A DNA stretch of 64,000 nt from contig NZ_JAEKIS010000001.1 in NCBI RefSeq assembly GCF_017311415.1, positions 496,001-560,000 of the forward strand. The letters are read 5' to 3'. The notes under the pieces were generated by a model. The model had not been told where the DNA came from. It ran no database searches and saw nothing but the letters and a program-made list of their open reading frames with translations. The stretch is from Salipiger abyssi (lineage in GTDB: Bacteria; Pseudomonadota; Alphaproteobacteria; Rhodobacterales; Rhodobacteraceae). The position numbers and the translations under genes were made by a program. Of the stretch, positions 50,843-59,380 are shown in pieces. Position 1 is the stretch's first letter, and each line of letters starts with the position of its first letter.

Positions 50843-51538
50843 ATGCCCGATGCCGTTATTGCTCTCAAAGATGTCACGCTCAGCCTGCGCGGCAATGCCG
50901 GAATGGTGGAAATCCTGCACGGGATCTCGCTGAGCGTCGGCAAGGGCGAAACGCTGGGGCTGATCGGGCCGTCCGGCAGCGGCAAATCCTCTCTGCTCAT
51001 GGTCATGGGCGGGCTGGAAAACGCCACCACCGGCAGCGTCGACGTGCTGGGCCAGGATCTGACCGCGATGAACGAGGACCGGCTGGCACGCTTCCGCCGG
51101 GATCACATGGGGGTGGTGTTCCAGAGCTTCAACCTCATCCCCACCATGACGGCGCTGGAAAATGTCGCCACGCCGCTGGAGCTGGCAGGCCACAAGGATG
51201 CCTTTGACCGCGCCGCCGCCGAGCTGGAGACCGTGGGGCTGGCGCAGCGCGCCGATCACTATCCGGCGCAGATGTCGGGCGGCGAACAGCAGCGTGTGGC
51301 GCTGGCCCGCGCCTCGGCGCCGCGCCCGGATATTCTGCTGGCCGATGAACCGACGGGCAATCTCGATGGCGCCAACGGCACGGCGATCATGGATCTGCTC
51401 TTTGGGCTGCGCGACCGGCATGGCGCGACGCTGGTGCTGGTCACCCATTCCAACACGCTGGCGCAGCGCTGCGACCGGGTGGTCCGGCTGACCGATGGGC
51501 GCGTGGACGAGGCAGCGCGGGCGAGGGCCGCCGAATGA
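50843..51538 (+). CDS. YbbA-like ABC transporter ATP-binding protein
   Basis: 231 aa. Walker A IGPSGSGKSSLL at 42-49, QSFNLIPTMTALENVATPLE, signature QMSGGEQQRVALARASA, Walker B ILLADEPTGNLDG. Belongs to the MacB/LolD/YbbA group that powers FtsX-like permeases. It is coupled by ATGA overlap to the ybbP-like gene and divergent from tesA. The system may move lipids or hydrophobic compounds between membranes and the periplasm. Confidence 0.9.
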   Translation: MPDAVIALKDVTLSLRGNAGMVEILHGISLSVGKGETLGLIGPSGSGKSSLLMVMGGLENATTGSVDVLGQDLTAMNEDRLARFRRDHMGVVFQSFNLIPTMTALENVATPLELAGHKDAFDRAAAELETVGLAQRADHYPAQMSGGEQQRVALARASAPRPDILLADEPTGNLDGANGTAIMDLLFGLRDRHGATLVLVTHSNTLAQRCDRVVRLTDGRVDEAARARAAE

Positions 51539-54060
51539 GCCTGCGCATCGCTGCCCGCTTTGCCCGCCGCGAGCTGCGCGGAGGGCTGCGTGGCTTTCGT
51601 ATCTTTCTGGCCTGCCTCGCGCTGGGCGTCGCGGCGATTGCCGGGGTCGGCTCGGTGCGCTCGGCCATTCAGGCGGGGCTGGCCGATCAGGGCGCGATCC
51701 TGCTGGGCGGCGATGCGCAGGCGAAATTCACCTATCGTTTTGCCGATGACGAAGAACGCGCCTGGCTGGAGAGCATCTCGACCGCCGTGTCCGAGGTCAC
51801 CGATTTCCGCTCCATGGCGGTGGTCGACGGCGCGGACGGGCCCGAACGCGGGCTGACGCAGGTGAAATCGGTCGACGATGCCTATCCGCTGCTGGGGCAG
51901 ATGCAGCTCGACCCGCCGATGCCACTGGCGCAGGCGCTGGACGGGGCGGAGCATCCCGGCGCGGTGATGGCGCCGGTTCTTGCCGACCGGCTGGGGCTCT
52001 CCCCCGGCGACACGTTCCGGCTGGGCACGCAGCCCTTCACCCTCAGCGCGGTGATCGTGACCGAGCCCGACGATGCCGGCGACGGGTTCGGCCTCGGGCC
52101 GCGCACGCTGATGCGCACCGCCGATCTGGAGGGTTCGGGCCTGCTCGCACCCGGTTCGCTGTTTGAAACCGAATACCGGCTGCTGGTGCCCGAGGGCAGC
52201 GATATGGACGCGCTCAAGGCCCAGGCCGAGACGCAGTTCGAGGGCACCGGCGTGCGCTGGCGCGACGCCCGCAACGGCGCGCCGGGCATTGCGCGCTTTG
52301 TCGACCGGCTGGGCGGGTTTCTGGTACTCGTGGGGCTTTCGGGGCTGGCGGTGGGCGGCATCGGCGTCTCGGCGGCGGTGCGGGCCTATCTGGCGCGCAA
52401 GACCTCGGTCATTGCGACACTGCGCACGCTGGGTGCCAGCCGCCGGGTGATCTTTCTCACGTATTTCATTCAAATCGGCGCGCTGAGCCTTGTCGGCATC
52501 GCACTGGGGCTGATCCTCGGCGCCGCGATCCCGGTGCTGTTTTCACCGATCATCGCCGCCTCGCTGCCGATCCCGGTGATCTTTACCCTCTACCCCGAGC
52601 CGCTGGCCGAGGCCGCCATCTATGGCGTGCTGACGGCGCTGCTCTTCACCCTCTGGCCGCTGGCCCGTACCGAGGAGGTGCGCGCCGCCGCCCTCTTCCG
52701 CGACGCGCTGGACAGCGCACGCGCCCTGCCGGCGGCGCGCTATGTCATCGCCACGCTGTTGCTGCTGGCGCTGCTTGTGGCGGTGGCCGCGCTGTTCTCC
52801 GGCGATCCGCGCATCACGCTGTGGACGGCGGGCGGCATCCTCTGCGCGCTGGTCATTCTGGCCGTTGCCGCCACCGGCATCCGCGCGCTGGCAAGGCGTG
52901 CCACCCCCGCCGCCAGAGGCCGCCCGGTCTGGCGCTGGGCGCTGGGGGCGATTGGCGGGCCGCGCGAAACTGCCGCGTCGGTGGTGCTGTCGCTGGGGCT
53001 GGGCCTCTCGGTGCTCGCCGCCATCGGCCAGATCGACGGCAATCTGCGCGCCTCGATCAGCCGCGATCTGCCCGAGGTGGCGCCGTCTTATTTCTTTGTC
53101 GATATCCAGCCCGACCAGATCGACGGCTATCTTGCCCGGCTGGAAGACGACCCCGCCGTCAGCCGCGTCGATACCGCGCCGATGCTGCGCGGCGTGATCA
53201 CGCAGATCAACGGACGGAACGCGCAGGAGGTGGCGGGCGATCACTGGGTGGTGCGCGGCGACCGGGGCATCACCTATGCGGCAGAGCCCGACAGCCGCAC
53301 CATCGTCACTGAGGGCGAATGGTGGCCCGAGGATTACGACGGCCCGCCGCAGATCAGCTTTGCCCGCGAGGAGGCCGAGGAGATCGGCCTCAAGCTTGGC
53401 GACGAGATCACGTTCAACGTGCTGGGCCGCGACATCACCGCGACGATCACCAGCTTTCGCGACGTGGATTTCTCCACCGCCGGGATCGGCTTTGTCATGA
53501 CGCTGAACCCCGCCGCGCTGCAAGGCGCGCCGCATACCTTCATCTCTACCGTCTACGCCGAACCGGAAGCCGAGGCGCAGATCCTGCGCGATCTGGCCGG
53601 GGCCTATCCCAATATCACCGCCATCCGGGTGCGCGACGCCATCGACCGGGTGAGCGTGCTGCTCGAAGGCATCGCGGGCGCCATCCGCTGGGGGGCTGCG
53701 GCGACGCTGCTCACCGGATTTCTGGTGCTGATCGGCGCGGCGGCGGCGGGCGAGGGCGCACGCACCTATGAGGCGGCGGTGCTGAAGACCCTGGGCGCCA
53801 GCCGTGCCCGCATCCTGCAAAGCTTTGCCCTGCGCTCGGCACTGCTGGGCGCAGCCGCCGGGGTGGTGGCACTGGGCGCGGGAATCCTCGGTGGCTGGGC
53901 GGTCAGCACCTTCCTGATGGAGACGGAATTCGGCGTCATCTGGTCCTCGGCACTCGGGATCATCGCGGGCGGCGTGCTGGCGACGCTTCTCGCGGGGCTC
54001 GGCTTTGCCCGGCGCCCGCTGTCGGCGCGGCCCGCGCGGGTGCTGCGGGCGCGCGAATAG
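51535..54060 (+). CDS. YbbP-like FtsX-family ABC permease
   Basis: 841 aa. An N-terminal helix (RGFRIFLACLALGVAAIAGV) precedes a large periplasmic domain, then three helices near 265-375 (GGFLVLVGLSGLAVGGIGVS), a second extracytoplasmic domain, and three C-terminal helices (LLTGFLVLIGAAAAGEGART). The conserved FtsX loop with YLARKTSVIATLRTLGASRR appears in the first domain and TYEAAVLKTLGASRARILQS in the second. Two FtsX domains are typical of YbbP. It works with the ATPase encoded just upstream. Confidence 0.9.
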   Translation: MSLRIAARFARRELRGGLRGFRIFLACLALGVAAIAGVGSVRSAIQAGLADQGAILLGGDAQAKFTYRFADDEERAWLESISTAVSEVTDFRSMAVVDGADGPERGLTQVKSVDDAYPLLGQMQLDPPMPLAQALDGAEHPGAVMAPVLADRLGLSPGDTFRLGTQPFTLSAVIVTEPDDAGDGFGLGPRTLMRTADLEGSGLLAPGSLFETEYRLLVPEGSDMDALKAQAETQFEGTGVRWRDARNGAPGIARFVDRLGGFLVLVGLSGLAVGGIGVSAAVRAYLARKTSVIATLRTLGASRRVIFLTYFIQIGALSLVGIALGLILGAAIPVLFSPIIAASLPIPVIFTLYPEPLAEAAIYGVLTALLFTLWPLARTEEVRAAALFRDALDSARALPAARYVIATLLLLALLVAVAALFSGDPRITLWTAGGILCALVILAVAATGIRALARRATPAARGRPVWRWALGAIGGPRETAASVVLSLGLGLSVLAAIGQIDGNLRASISRDLPEVAPSYFFVDIQPDQIDGYLARLEDDPAVSRVDTAPMLRGVITQINGRNAQEVAGDHWVVRGDRGITYAAEPDSRTIVTEGEWWPEDYDGPPQISFAREEAEEIGLKLGDEITFNVLGRDITATITSFRDVDFSTAGIGFVMTLNPAALQGAPHTFISTVYAEPEAEAQILRDLAGAYPNITAIRVRDAIDRVSVLLEGIAGAIRWGAAATLLTGFLVLIGAAAAGEGARTYEAAVLKTLGASRARILQSFALRSALLGAAAGVVALGAGILGGWAVSTFLMETEFGVIWSSALGIIAGGVLATLLAGLGFARRPLSARPARVLRARE

Positions 54061-54130
54061 CCGCCTTGAATACCGGCGCCGTGGCTGGCACTTCATAGAT
54101 AACCCCTGGCTGCCACGGACCCTCCGACCG

Positions 54131-55060
54131 ATGACCGATTCCCTGCCCATGCCGATCTCGACGCTGACCAAGGCGCAGCGCACCTCCATCATGAACCTGG
54201 TGCGCCGTGCCGCGCGCACCGAGATCATGCCGCGCTTTCGCAGTCTCGACGCCGCCGACATCTCGCAAAAGACCAGCCGTCAGGATCTGGTGACCGAGGC
54301 CGACCGCGCCGCCGAGGCGATGATCGCGCGCGGGCTGGTGGGCCTTTTCCCCAACGCGCTGATCGTGGGCGAGGAGAATGTCGCGGAAAACCCCGAAGTG
54401 GTCGACAAGATCGCAGAGGCCGAGCTTGCCTTTACCATCGACCCGGTAGACGGCACCTGGAACTATGCGCACGGGCTCGCCACCTTCGGCGTGATCCTCT
54501 CGGCGCTGCGCTTCGGCGTGCCGGTTTTCGGGCTGCTCTACGATCCGGTGATGGACGATTTCATCCTGGGCGAGACCGGCGGCCCGGCAGAAATGACGGT
54601 GCCCAAGCGCCGGATCGTGCGGCCGCTCTCGGTGTCGCAGGGCGGCCCGGTCGAAGAACTTCAGGGCTATCTGCCGCTCTACATGCTGCCCGAGGACAAG
54701 CAGGCGCCTATGGCGCAGCTGATGACCCGGTTCGAGCGCGCCCTGTCGCTGCGCTGCTCGGCGCATGAATTCCGGATGCTGGCGCAGGGCCATGTGGATT
54801 TCGTGTTGTCCGCACGGCTGACCCCCTGGGATCATGCCGCCGGCGCGCTGCTCTGCCAATGCGCGGGCGGGCATGTGGCGATGCTGGACGGGTCGGATTA
54901 CAATGCCGCCAAGCGCGAGGGCTATCTGCTCTGTGCTTCCGACGCCGCCACCTGGGGCCGCATCCGCGATGCGATGAGCTTCCTGCTCGATGCCCCCGAG
55001 GCAGCAGAGCCCGAGACCGAGGCAGCTGAGACGGGCGCGGGCGACAAGACCGGGGCTTGA
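54131..55060 (+). CDS. Inositol monophosphatase/histidinol-phosphatase-like phosphatase
   Basis: 309 aa from the ATG at 54131. Lithium-sensitive phosphatase motifs: VGEENVAENPE (metal-binding Glu), IDPVDGTWNYAHGLATFGVI (DPxDGT), and LTPWDHAAGALLCQCAGGHV (WDxxAG). It removes phosphate from an inositol-like or histidinol-like sugar phosphate. The C-terminal 25 residues are Glu/Ala-rich and probably disordered. Located 70 nt after the ybbP-like gene; convergent with the glycosyltransferase gene. Confidence 0.88.
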   Translation: MTDSLPMPISTLTKAQRTSIMNLVRRAARTEIMPRFRSLDAADISQKTSRQDLVTEADRAAEAMIARGLVGLFPNALIVGEENVAENPEVVDKIAEAELAFTIDPVDGTWNYAHGLATFGVILSALRFGVPVFGLLYDPVMDDFILGETGGPAEMTVPKRRIVRPLSVSQGGPVEELQGYLPLYMLPEDKQAPMAQLMTRFERALSLRCSAHEFRMLAQGHVDFVLSARLTPWDHAAGALLCQCAGGHVAMLDGSDYNAAKREGYLLCASDAATWGRIRDAMSFLLDAPEAAEPETEAAETGAGDKTGA

Positions 55061-55123
55061 CCCGACACCCGTGCCGGATCTGTGTGGCATGGGCGGTTGA
55101 GCGGGTTCGGGATCTGACAGCTC

Positions 55124-56419
55124 TCAGAAAAATGACGGGCTCGGAGCGGGACGCCCGGCAAGCAGCCAGTCATAGACCTGCGCCACCTGCTCTGCCTTGC
55201 GCGCCCAGGTGAAGTGGCTTTCGATCCGCGCCCGCGCGGCCTCTGCCATGGCGGGCAGGCTCGATGGGTCCGCCGCGAGCGCCTCGAGCGCCTTGGCAAA
55301 ACCGTGTACGATCTCGTCGCGGGTGCCGCAGCGCACCTTGAGCCCGGTCCCTGGCACCACCAGTTCGCCCGGTCCCGCATAATCGACGATCAGCGGCACC
55401 ACACCCAACGCCATCGCCTCCAGCACCACACCGCCACCGAATTCGCGGATCGAGGGGAAGGAGAGCAGGTGGCAGGCCGCCATGATGTCCTGCACCTCGC
55501 GATGCTCTTTCCAGCCGTGGAAGGTGACGGCCTTCGCAGCCCCCAGCGTGTCGGCCTGCGCCACCAGATCCGCCATCATCGGCCCGTCGCCGATCATGTC
55601 GAGCGTCATGCGCCCGTCGCGCAGCAGCGGGGCGGCGGCCTCCAGCAGCATGTCCGGCCCCTTGTAGGGCACCAGCCGGCCCACGAAGCAGGCGCGCAGC
55701 ACGCCCGGCTCCGGGGCGGCGACGCGGTTGAACCGCGCCGGGTCGATGCCGTTTTCCGGCAGATAGATGGTCTTGTCACGATGTCGCGCGGGGATCTCGC
55801 TCTCGGTGTGGCGCGAGCCCACGAGGATTGCCGAGGCCTGTGCCAGCGTCGCGCCGCGCCCGGGCATCAGCTTATATACAGAGCGCAGATAGCTCAGCCA
55901 TTCCTTCTCGCGCCGCCGCTCGGCGTCAAAGCCCTTGGGCCAGGGCACGCCGCCGTTCAGCGGCCCCAGAACGAAGGGCACACCGGCCCCGGCGCACTGC
56001 CCGGCCAGCGAGGAGGAGATCGTCGGCGACAGCGGCGTGATGCGGTGGACGACATCCCAGTCGCCGCCACGGATCCCGTCGCCGAAGCGCTGCCAGACCA
56101 GCCGCTCGAAATGCGGATAGCTCAGCGCGTTGATCGCCTGCACCATGGTCCAGCCCTTGCCCTCGCCCATGCGCAGCTTTTCGGCGAGCTTCCACATCGG
56201 GCGGGCATAGGTCTCGGAATCGATGGCGGTGAAATCGGCGCCCTCGGCGAGCCCGGCGCGCAGAAACGCCTCGCGGTTGCGGATCTGGGTGACGATATGC
56301 ACATCCGCCACCTCGCGCAGGGCGCTCGCCAGCGACCAGCCGACCAGCGGCACGCTCACCCATTCGGGATTGGCCGCCTCGGCGATGGCCAGGACGCGGG
56401 GCCGTTTCAACTCACACAT
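55124..56419 (-). CDS. Family 4 glycosyltransferase
   Basis: 431 aa. GT-B features: a Rossmann N-terminal part and a C-terminal donor domain with RACFVGRLVPYKGPDMLLEA, MIGDGPMMADLVAQ, and the E-x7-E-like SFPSIREFGGGVVLEAMALG. The N-terminal segment KRPRVLAIAEAANPEWVSVP differs from common WcaL-like forms. A cytoplasmic enzyme for capsule or exopolysaccharide. Starts 9 nt after the stop of the upstream membrane-protein gene, so they are one operon. Confidence 0.88.
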   Translation of the reverse strand: MCELKRPRVLAIAEAANPEWVSVPLVGWSLASALREVADVHIVTQIRNREAFLRAGLAEGADFTAIDSETYARPMWKLAEKLRMGEGKGWTMVQAINALSYPHFERLVWQRFGDGIRGGDWDVVHRITPLSPTISSSLAGQCAGAGVPFVLGPLNGGVPWPKGFDAERRREKEWLSYLRSVYKLMPGRGATLAQASAILVGSRHTESEIPARHRDKTIYLPENGIDPARFNRVAAPEPGVLRACFVGRLVPYKGPDMLLEAAAPLLRDGRMTLDMIGDGPMMADLVAQADTLGAAKAVTFHGWKEHREVQDIMAACHLLSFPSIREFGGGVVLEAMALGVVPLIVDYAGPGELVVPGTGLKVRCGTRDEIVHGFAKALEALAADPSSLPAMAEAARARIESHFTWARKAEQVAQVYDWLLAGRPAPSPSFF

Positions 56420-56428
56420 GTCCCGCCT

Positions 56429-57829
56429 TCACATAATGGATTGCCATTTCAACGCGCGCCCGTCTGCCGGGCCCCGTTTCAGCCGCGCGGCCTTCAGCGC
56501 CTCGGCATAGCCGGTCAGCGCGCCCGCCAGCAGCCAGGTGAGCGGGGTCAGCGTGGCGTTGGGCAGCATGTCGAACACATTGATCGCCAGCATCAGCGAC
56601 AACGGCCCGATAAAGGGCGATATGGCCTCGCGCCCCGCCAGGACGGATTCGCGCCAGAGCAGCACAAGCGGCAGCACCAGCAAGCCGAATTCGGCGAGGA
56701 AGCCAACCCAGCCATAGATCCCGATGACGATGATCCAGCGCCCGTCGGTCACTGTCTCGATCTCGCCGGTGACCGGGTTGAGGATATGGTTCCGACCCCA
56801 GCTGCCCCAGCCGAAGACCGGCTTTTCATAGGCACGTTCGAGCAGGATGTTCTCGTTGGTAAAGCGGAAATCCAGTGAATTGGCGCGTTCCGGATCGATG
56901 CTGGCGATCTCGTTCAGCAGGCGTTCCTCCGGCACCAGATGCGCGCCTTTCATGATCGGGTAGCCGATGGCCAGAATGCCGATCAGGATCGCCACCTTGA
57001 TCTGCATGAGCCTGGTCAGGAACAGGATTGAGGGGATCAGCACCATACCGAGGATCAGCGATCCCAGCGATTTCGCGATCACCAGGATGAGCAGCAGATA
57101 GACGGCCGCGGCCAGCACCTTGATATTGTGCATCCGCTCGTCCTGCCGCCAGAGCGCAAAGGCACCGGCGGCGGCGGTCATGATAAAGAACGCGACCCAG
57201 AGCCCATGATAGAGGAACACCACCGGGCGGTAACCGCCGGCGCGGATCGACTGGCCGAAAAGGTGCTGGTAATAGCCGTAGATCCAGTTGTTGAGCTGTG
57301 GCGAGAGGCGGATCTCGATCAGCATGAGCAGCGAATAGACCAGCCCGCCGACCATCAGGGCGAGCAGAAAATAGCGCTGCGCCCCGCCGCTGACGAGATA
57401 CTGGCGCGCCAGCAGGAAAGGCAGGATCAGCAGGAATTGCTGCACCATCAGCGCCAGCGCGTCCTTGACGGTGAGCCCGGGCAGTCCGATGCGGCCGTAG
57501 AAGACCGGCTCGGTGTTATTCACAGCCGTCATCATCGGCGACAGAATGAAGGTCAGCAGAAGCAGCTTGCCCACCAGCGACTGCGGCAGGATCGAGCCCT
57601 GCGGCCCGTATTTCCAGATGCAGAAGGCAAAGGCCGTGAGCGCCGGGATATTGTGCTTCATCAGCGGCGGCATCAGCGGCAGGTCGAAGGCGGCGGGCGG
57701 CTCCGGCAGGAAGAGATAGCCCACCATCAGCGACAGGATCAGCGCCCGCTCGACCGGAAGACGGCGGAACAGGGCGATGGTCACCAGCGGCCAGATGGCC
57801 AGCATGAAATAGGCGAGAGGGTTGGGCAT
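56429..57829 (-). CDS. O-antigen ligase/polymerase-like membrane protein
   Basis: 466 aa from the ATG at 57829 (MPNPLAYFMLAIWPLVTIAL). About 10-12 membrane helices with one larger loop containing ERANSLDFRFTNENILLERA and FGWGSWGRN, the type of periplasmic loop found in Wzy/WaaL-like proteins. It likely polymerises or transfers an exported glycan in the periplasm. Sequence similarity among these proteins is low; the flanking glycosyltransferases support the call. Confidence 0.75.
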   Translation of the reverse strand: MPNPLAYFMLAIWPLVTIALFRRLPVERALILSLMVGYLFLPEPPAAFDLPLMPPLMKHNIPALTAFAFCIWKYGPQGSILPQSLVGKLLLLTFILSPMMTAVNNTEPVFYGRIGLPGLTVKDALALMVQQFLLILPFLLARQYLVSGGAQRYFLLALMVGGLVYSLLMLIEIRLSPQLNNWIYGYYQHLFGQSIRAGGYRPVVFLYHGLWVAFFIMTAAAGAFALWRQDERMHNIKVLAAAVYLLLILVIAKSLGSLILGMVLIPSILFLTRLMQIKVAILIGILAIGYPIMKGAHLVPEERLLNEIASIDPERANSLDFRFTNENILLERAYEKPVFGWGSWGRNHILNPVTGEIETVTDGRWIIVIGIYGWVGFLAEFGLLVLPLVLLWRESVLAGREAISPFIGPLSLMLAINVFDMLPNATLTPLTWLLAGALTGYAEALKAARLKRGPADGRALKWQSIM

Positions 57830-58069
57830 ACTCGTCTTCGAAGCTTCACTCGCGGCGCTCCGCAGGCCCCCCACGCGCCCCGGATCTCAGACGCGACCAT
57901 AGCAGGCGGGGGGCCTTTTGTCGCGCGTGCGATGCGGAAACCCGGCGGGGCTGGCAGATATGGCACAATTGAGGGGATTGACGGTATACGCCCCTTCAGG
58001 GTCACGATGTCGCCCCATTGCCTTGTCAGGCACTGGCGCGGAACTGAAAGCATTTACAGGGTGTGCGAG

Positions 58070-59269
58070 GTGACAGAGCCCCGGCTGAACATCGCCTATT
58101 TGTGCGACTTTTCTCCGCTCGACCGAAACATGTATTCGGGCGGAAACGCACGCATCTATGAGGCATTGCGCAAACATGCGGGAGAGGTGACGATCCTGTC
58201 GAACGGCTGGGGGCTGGCAGAGCCGGTGCGCCAGGCGATCCGCCACACCCCCGAGGCGGCGGCGCTGCGCCTGCGCTGGCGCGCACATCTGGCGCTGGCA
58301 CCCGTGGTCGCGCGGACGGTGCGCGCCGAGCTGCTGCGCGGAGAATACGACGTGCTCTTCTGCGCCTACTCCTTTCACTCCATGTGCCATATCGTGCCGC
58401 CCTATCCGATGGTCACCGCCTTCACCTCGGATGCCACCCAGACGATCTATCGCAATTCCGAAATCGGTCAGGCGCACCCATCGAAATTTCCCGGAGGCCG
58501 GCTCTTCGACGACCGAGTCGAGCGCTGCGAGGGTCAGGTGTTCCGCCGTGCCGACCTGTTGTTCTGGCCGTCGCGCTGGCTGAAGGAGGCGGCTGACGAC
58601 CGCTACGGTCTCGATCCGTCGAACTCGCTGCTGGTGCCCTGGGGCGCGGGGATCGCGCCGCCGCCGCCGCCCGAGCCCACGCCGATCGGGCGCGACCGTC
58701 CGGTCGAGCTGTTGCTTGTCGGGCGCGACTGGTTCGCCAAGGGTGGCCCAATCGCCTTCGACACCATGCAAGCGTTGCGCGCGCGCGGCATCGACGCGCG
58801 GCTGACGGTGATCGGCTGCGTCCCGCCGGAGGTCCACTGTAACGATTTCGTCACCGTGCATCCGCAGCTCGACAAATCGGTGCCGGAGGAGGCCGCGATC
58901 TTTGCCCGCGCCTTTGCCGAGGCGCATTTTCTCGTGCAGCCCTCCTATGAGAGCTATGGCTTTGCCTTTTGCGAGGCCTCGGCACACGGGCTGCCGGCGC
59001 TTTGCCTCGCGGTCGGCGGCGTGCCGGTGCGCGATGGGGTGAACGGCCATGCACTGCCGCAGGGCAGCGTGCCGGAGGATTTCGCCGGCCTGATCGAAAC
59101 CTACCTCGACACGCCGGATGCCTATGCCTCGCTGTCGCGCTCGGCCCGGCGCGAATACGAGGAGTACCTGAACTGGGATGCCTGGGGCCGGACTGTGGCC
59201 AGGCATCTGCGCGCGCGGGTGGCAGCGCTGGGCTCTGCCTCCGTCTCGCGCGCCAGGGCTGCCGGCTGA
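58070..59269 (+). CDS. GT4-type glycosyltransferase
   Basis: 399 aa from a GTG at 58070 with ACAGGG about 8 nt upstream; a GTG at 58061 is an alternative. The region upstream is an open frame that overlaps the divergent gene and has no similarity. GT-B donor domain: LLLVGRDWFAKGGPIAFDTM, VIGCVPPEVHC, and QPSYESYGFAFCEASAHGLP ALCL (E-x7-E type). N-terminal LNIAYLCDFSPLDRNMYSGG NARIYEAL. Divergent from the polymerase-like gene; together with 55124-57829 it forms a small polysaccharide locus. Confidence 0.87.
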   Translation: MTEPRLNIAYLCDFSPLDRNMYSGGNARIYEALRKHAGEVTILSNGWGLAEPVRQAIRHTPEAAALRLRWRAHLALAPVVARTVRAELLRGEYDVLFCAYSFHSMCHIVPPYPMVTAFTSDATQTIYRNSEIGQAHPSKFPGGRLFDDRVERCEGQVFRRADLLFWPSRWLKEAADDRYGLDPSNSLLVPWGAGIAPPPPPEPTPIGRDRPVELLLVGRDWFAKGGPIAFDTMQALRARGIDARLTVIGCVPPEVHCNDFVTVHPQLDKSVPEEAAIFARAFAEAHFLVQPSYESYGFAFCEASAHGLPALCLAVGGVPVRDGVNGHALPQGSVPEDFAGLIETYLDTPDAYASLSRSARREYEEYLNWDAWGRTVARHLRARVAALGSASVSRARAAG

Positions 59270-59380
59270 GGCAGCACAGGGTCCGGCTCCGGCGCGGGGC
59301 GTTGCCGGCGTGACGGCAATGCCACTGGTCAGCGCCGCGCGGCTGTCCTAGCTTCAGCTCCGAGGAGACCGAGCCACGGC

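Noticed and set aside
57128-58069. Upstream extension of the 58070 glycosyltransferase frame
   Set aside because: The extension overlaps the divergent polymerase-like gene and shows no glycosyltransferase similarity; the family N-terminus begins at LNIAYLCDFS.
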